Source: Helicobacter rappini
Lineage (GTDB): Bacteria; Campylobacterota; Campylobacteria; Campylobacterales; Helicobacteraceae
DNA length: 48,958 nt
Assembly (NCBI RefSeq): GCF_900198625.1
Contig: NZ_FZPK01000023.1
Span: 1-48,958, forward strand
Direction: 5' to 3'
Positions 45,709 through 48,958 of the stretch are shown piece by piece (the first letter of the stretch is position 1; each line of letters begins with the position of its first letter). The notes below the pieces were generated by a model. The model ran no database searches. It was not told where the DNA came from and saw only the letters and a program-made list of their open reading frames with translations. Both the position numbers and the translations under genes were made by a program.

Positions 45709-46026
45709 CTAACCTAACGCCTTTAATCCCACGCTAGAAGCAATAATCACACATACGCAAAAAAGCTTCAAAAATGACTTATCCTCTTTAAAAAACACAA
45801 TCCCCACAAGCACCCCACCAGCCGCACCAATGCCCGTCCAAATCGCATACGCCACGCCCATAGAAATCTCTCGCATAGCAATAGATAGGCAGGTAAAACT
45901 CCCTGCAAAAATCAGCGCAAGACATAAGATATAGATTTTATTTTTCGTATCAATGAGCTTTTTCATCGTCCATACACCAGCGATTTCAAACACCCCAGCA
46001 ATAAAAAGTAAAATCCAATGTAGCAT
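45709..46026 (-). CDS. SMR-family efflux subunit (SugE/Gdx/YkkD-like), 105 aa
   Basis: Four membrane helices in a minimal SMR fold: LLFIAGVFEIAGVWTMKK (helix 1 with the essential Glu), AGSFTCLSIAMREISMGVAY and AIWTGIGAAGGVLVGIVFFKE (SMR signature), and a last helix ending VGLKALG. The W-x-x-K pattern is nearer the Gdx/SugE branch (guanidinium export) than EmrE. It overlaps the upstream SMR gene (TAATG), a sign of an obligate heterodimer like YkkCD. Confidence 0.88.
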   Translation of the reverse strand: MLHWILLFIAGVFEIAGVWTMKKLIDTKNKIYILCLALIFAGSFTCLSIAMREISMGVAYAIWTGIGAAGGVLVGIVFFKEDKSFLKLFCVCVIIASSVGLKALG

Positions 46027-46535
46027 TATTTATCCTTTGTGGAATCTGTATTAGAAGCCCTAGATTCAGCTTTTTTTGAACCATTTTTAGAATCTTGCTT
46101 AATATTGTGTTGAAAATCCTGCGTATCGCTAGATTCTATAAACAAAGATTCTAGCTCCTCAGGCAAATGGTCGTGTATGTCTTGTGCGGTTTTACTCTCT
46201 TTGACACTACATTTTAGCCCCAACACTCCAAGCATAAGCGTTGAAATAAGAGCGATTTTTATGAGTGATGCCTCCTCGCCAAATAGCACAATTTCAGCCA
46301 CCACCACACCACCCGTGCCAATGCCAACAAACACACTATACACAATGCTAACCTCTAGCCTTTTCATCGCTAACACCGCACAAGTGAAAGAACAGGCAAT
46401 GCCAACACCGGTCAAAGCTTTTAGCGGTAGTGTGTCGGCATACTTTAGCCCACTCACCCACGCCACTTCACAAATCCCACCAATTAGGATTAAAAGCCAC
46501 GCTAGATTTTTGCTTATGATGATTTTTTGAATCAT
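46026..46535 (-). CDS. SMR-family efflux subunit with long cytoplasmic tail, 169 aa
   Basis: Four SMR helices occupy residues 10-110: AWLLILIGGICEVAWVSGLK with the essential Glu, and SIVYSVFVGIGTGGVVVAEI then VLFGEEAS. A hydrophilic tail of about 55 residues follows (DHLPEELESLFIESSDTQDF, ending DSTKDK). Ordinary SMR proteins stop near 105-110, so the tail is unusual. It precedes the 105-residue partner with overlapping stop/start, and the TetR gene lies 13 bp upstream on the same strand. Substrate is unknown (guanidinium or toxic cations are typical). Confidence 0.87.
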   Translation of the reverse strand: MIQKIIISKNLAWLLILIGGICEVAWVSGLKYADTLPLKALTGVGIACSFTCAVLAMKRLEVSIVYSVFVGIGTGGVVVAEIVLFGEEASLIKIALISTLMLGVLGLKCSVKESKTAQDIHDHLPEELESLFIESSDTQDFQHNIKQDSKNGSKKAESRASNTDSTKDK

Positions 46536-46548
46536 TTTTGCACCTTTT

Positions 46549-47142
46549 TTATATTTTAGAATCTTTTTGCCTTACAAACACACATAGCGACTGAATGAGA
46601 TGTTTTACCTCAACATTTTTTTCTTCCCAAGTTTTACCCATTACGCTTTGTAGTAACCAAAAGCCATCAATCCCGAGTGATAAAAACTCACTTAAATCAC
46701 GCATTTTTCCCTTTTTTGCCTTGCTTATTTGTGTGCTTTCAATGCTTTGTAAGATAAGGTAGTGCGTGTGTTCTTTGAGATTTTGTATATAACGCATAAA
46801 AAGCGTATTTTGAGATGTGATGGCATACAAAAACATATCCTCATAAAACTTGCAAAGCTGCCTATTATACGCATTATCCACACAATACACTTCAAAGATT
46901 TTACACATTTTAGATTCTAGAGATTTTAGAGTATAGAGTTCTCTTTCTGTTTTGTAGCGGTAGTTTTGATTATCCTTGCAGAGAGCTTCATACACGAGCG
47001 TATCTTTATCGTTGAAAAAGTGGTAAAACGAGCCTTTGGAAATATGATGAACCTGCAAAAACTCATTGAGTGAAAAGCACAAAATACCCTTTTGATACAG
47101 CATGGGAATGGCAACTTGCAAAATATCATCTTTTGTCATCAT
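46549..47142 (-). CDS. TetR/AcrR-family transcriptional regulator
   Basis: A 197-residue protein. The N-terminal helix-turn-helix reads DILQVAIPMLYQKGILCFSL, then LQVHHISKGSFYHFFNDKDTL (the G-S-F-Y-H/Y-F pattern is diagnostic). A helical ligand domain follows. It is first in the operon TetR-SMR-SMR and most likely represses its own operon, releasing on binding an effluxed compound. No operator palindrome was pinned down in the short upstream region. Confidence 0.9.
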   Translation of the reverse strand: MMTKDDILQVAIPMLYQKGILCFSLNEFLQVHHISKGSFYHFFNDKDTLVYEALCKDNQNYRYKTERELYTLKSLESKMCKIFEVYCVDNAYNRQLCKFYEDMFLYAITSQNTLFMRYIQNLKEHTHYLILQSIESTQISKAKKGKMRDLSEFLSLGIDGFWLLQSVMGKTWEEKNVEVKHLIQSLCVFVRQKDSKI

Positions 47143-47185
47143 TTGTGTTTTCCGTTGTAATTTAGAATACTTTTATCTTGCTTTT

Positions 47186-47359
47186 CTAACAATCAAAATC
47201 CCAACCCATAAAGAATCCTGTGTTAAATAATCTGTTATTCTCACAAACTTTCATAAAATTCAATAAGATCTTATCGGTGCTTTTGTGTTTTTTAAATGCT
47301 TGTGCATTGCTTGGGTATAAATTAATTATGCTTAATAATTTAGTCAAAAATTCTAACAT
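47186..47359 (-). CDS. Small hypothetical protein (57 aa)
   Basis: From the ATG at 47359, with AAGGAAAC just upstream at good spacing, it reads MLEFLTKLLSIINLYPSNAQ and continues to FFMGWDFDC. The product is soluble and basic, with two Cys. The frame is open upstream to 47521 but the longer form begins without a ribosome site. No family is recognised. It stands alone between the TetR gene and the DUF2972-like gene. Confidence 0.45.
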   Translation of the reverse strand: MLEFLTKLLSIINLYPSNAQAFKKHKSTDKILLNFMKVCENNRLFNTGFFMGWDFDC

Positions 47360-47687
47360 AGTTTCCTTAATAAAAATAAACCTATGGTCTAATTTATTGA
47401 AAGATTTAAAATCTTTTTTATTTGTTTTAGTCGAATAATAATTATGACATACTGCTAAGCAACGAAAGGTCTCATGAGTTTTCTTTGTGTAATAGATTAA
47501 GGAAATACAGAAAAACTTCATAACAACATATCTGCTCTGCTATTTATCACACAGCTATTTCTGGCATTTTAGATTCTCTATGATAGAGACAGATAAATTA
47601 AAAAATTGGTTAGAATCTATCATGCAATCTCGAAACAATTTCAACCAGCAAATAAGCCATACCAAATGTGTAAAACACAATAATATA

Positions 47688-48958
47688 TTAATTAATCCCA
47701 TGTTCTTCTATACATATTCTCTCAAACTCTTGGTAGTATTTCCACGAGGCAATAATATCTGGTCTATGTGCTTTTATATGAATGAGTTCTTTATCAAGCA
47801 TAGCTTTAAATTCTCTGCACAATTCTCTATCGCCCCTAAATATCTCCAACACATCATTTTCATGCTTGTTGTTTCTTTGTATATAATCTATACGCTTTTT
47901 TAGTTCATCTAGGAATCTCACCATATATGCCTTCACTTTACCTAGTGTTTCTTTGTCATCTTGCAAGGCTTTCAAATCATCTTCACTCATACTGAAAGCA
48001 ACTTGGTCTAGCAAAGGGTGGGGTGTGTCAAATATAGTATTATTTGCACTCAAAAAATCACTATTTTTCTCATATAAAGATGTGATATGTAATGCGATTT
48101 TTTGTGTATGATTTATAGGAATAATGCACGCTAAAGGCAGGATATACGATGTTTTATCAAATCGTATTGCACGATAGAATTCTCTGTCTTTTTCGTTAGG
48201 TAGTGTAAAGTTAAATTGTTTAGCAAGTTTTGTCATAGTGTCAAATGCCCTTTCTGGCATAATCTCCTGCATATCAACATAGGTTATGATTTGATGTAAA
48301 GCCAACTTAGATACAACAGAGCTATAATCAAACGACCATGTAGAAAAGAAGAACGACAACAAGCCATTTGTAACGAAAGGGCTATTGGAAGTAAATTTAT
48401 AATGCTCATTATGATATCCTTTTCTATTAACAACATCATAGGGGTCTTCTTGCATAGTAAAGCTATGATCTAAGTTGTGTATATGTTTGACATACCAACC
48501 ATGATTTACAAGCGTTTTTAGTCGCGATATAGGATCTCTTGCAAGTAAAATAATAGTGTCTTGTGTTTTCAAACAATACAGCTTTTTATTGTCTTGCATG
48601 GCTTCGTATGTGTGGAAATGTTGTATATCAAAATAAGTGTTTTTATGTATAGCGCTTTTACTTTTTAAGAAATCAATATATTCACATGGATATACATTAC
48701 ATCGCTCAAAAAATCTTTGCAACGCAAGACTACCTGATAAACTATAACGCACAAACACAAACTTATATGGCACTGCGGGTGGCAAACGCAATTCTAATGC
48801 TATCTTAGAATCTATTGTAGAATAGTCTATGCTTTCTGGTTGTAATAAAGGTGGATAAAATTGATAACTATCTTTATATGTTGGAGTAGATGAAGCATTT
48901 GATTCTAAACCGCTAGATTCTTCATTGCATTGAGTTTGACACAATGGGGGGGGGGGGG
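47688..48958 (-). CDS. DUF2972-like protein, 5' end missing, next to a 13-base homopolymer
   Basis: At least 418 residues, open to the right edge. The central part has YKFVFVRYSLSGSLALQRFF, DTIILLARDPISRLKTLVNH and a Ser/Phe-rich segment, resembling the DUF2972 family of Campylobacter and Helicobacter (phase-variable, often near surface-glycan genes). The RDPxxR pattern recalls sulfotransferase-like phosphate binding, but this is uncertain. There is no ATG before the homopolymer (only a TTG at 48944), so the real start must lie beyond it. The tract (48946-48958) would encode prolines on this strand. Confidence 0.6.
   Translation of the reverse strand, partial: PPPPLCQTQCNEESSGLESNASSTPTYKDSYQFYPPLLQPESIDYSTIDSKIALELRLPPAVPYKFVFVRYSLSGSLALQRFFERCNVYPCEYIDFLKSKSAIHKNTYFDIQHFHTYEAMQDNKKLYCLKTQDTIILLARDPISRLKTLVNHGWYVKHIHNLDHSFTMQEDPYDVVNRKGYHNEHYKFTSNSPFVTNGLLSFFFSTWSFDYSSVVSKLALHQIITYVDMQEIMPERAFDTMTKLAKQFNFTLPNEKDREFYRAIRFDKTSYILPLACIIPINHTQKIALHITSLYEKNSDFLSANNTIFDTPHPLLDQVAFSMSEDDLKALQDDKETLGKVKAYMVRFLDELKKRIDYIQRNNKHENDVLEIFRGDRELCREFKAMLDKELIHIKAHRPDIIASWKYYQEFERICIEEHGIN
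48946..48958. repeat. 13-base G tract at the right edge
   Basis: Thirteen G on the plus strand reach the last base of the window, preceded by ACACAAT. The true length cannot be known since the sequence ends inside it. It lies upstream of the observed part of the DUF2972-like gene, whose coding strand shows C. Confidence 0.9.

Noticed and set aside
47580-47903. Plus-strand ORF of 107 codons beginning MIETDKLKNWLES
   Set aside because: Most of it is antisense to the well-supported DUF2972-like gene and no ribosome site precedes it; only the first 35 codons lie in free DNA.

Overview
The window is AT-rich epsilonproteobacterial DNA and almost certainly comes from a Helicobacter, probably an enterohepatic species rather than H. 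pylori. The evidence is gene content and order: coaD-tmk-comF, smpB-exbB-exbD, EI24-tlyA-ribF and thl-scoA-scoB-atoE all occur in H. pylori-like order. Other signs are sigma-54 flagellar promoters, a cysteine-rich Sel1-repeat (Hcp-type) protein, G13 slippage tracts, and the heptamer AGATTCT/AGAATCT scattered everywhere. Species is not assigned. No rRNA, tRNA, CRISPR array or insertion sequence was recognised.

Layout. 1-7.5 kb: a frameshifted chemoreceptor cut by the left edge, a small type II/IV pseudopilin, rpoN, a FlgF/FlgG-family rod gene behind a good sigma-54 promoter, an Hcp-type protein with a damaged 3' end, a scrambled coding-like stretch, and a two-component system. 7.8-14.7 kb: housekeeping genes (ilvE, an SPFH membrane protein, hisIE, a DUF2393-like protein, an unrecognised 372-residue protein, pyrH, engB). 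14.7-17.2 kb: a gene-poor stretch, a 5'-truncated AlwI-type restriction gene with no methylase, and a Tat-exported aldo/keto-reductase-like protein lacking the usual catalytic residues. 17.4-24.1 kb: tgt, an outer-membrane protein, a GspE/CtsE-type ATPase, thyX, coaD, tmk, comF. 24.2-26.6 kb: a phosphorylcholine locus with a LicC-LicA fusion interrupted by G13 and a LicB-like transporter. 26.7-27.8 kb: flgJ-like and flgA. 28.2-32.1 kb: a decaying acetoacetate operon in which thl and scoB are broken while scoA and atoE are intact. 32.3-33.2 kb: a methyltransferase switched out of frame by a G13 tract. 33.2-46 kb: rpsT, glmM, two uncharacterised genes, ribF, tlyA, an EI24 protein, a pair of tiny membrane proteins (one only 40 aa), a parvulin, smpB, exbB/exbD, a GIY-YIG-like domain fused to an EcoRI-type adenine methylase, and ligA. 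45.7-49 kb: a paired SMR efflux operon with a TetR regulator, a 57-residue ORF, and a DUF2972-like protein whose 5' end runs into a third 13-base tract at the window edge.

Themes. (1) Surface phase variation: three 13-base G tracts, all preceded by ACAATG, touch a phosphorylcholine enzyme, a methyltransferase and a DUF2972-like protein. (2) Flagellar control: RpoN is encoded here with two near-perfect sigma-54 promoters driving rod genes. (3) Pieces of a pseudopilus/competence machine (pseudopilin, CtsE-like ATPase) coexist with a very common AGATTCT word that also forms hairpins between convergent genes. (4) Gene decay is clustered in the chemoreceptor, the Hcp 3' end, thl/scoB and the restriction gene, while large genes such as ligA, rpoN and atoE are intact.
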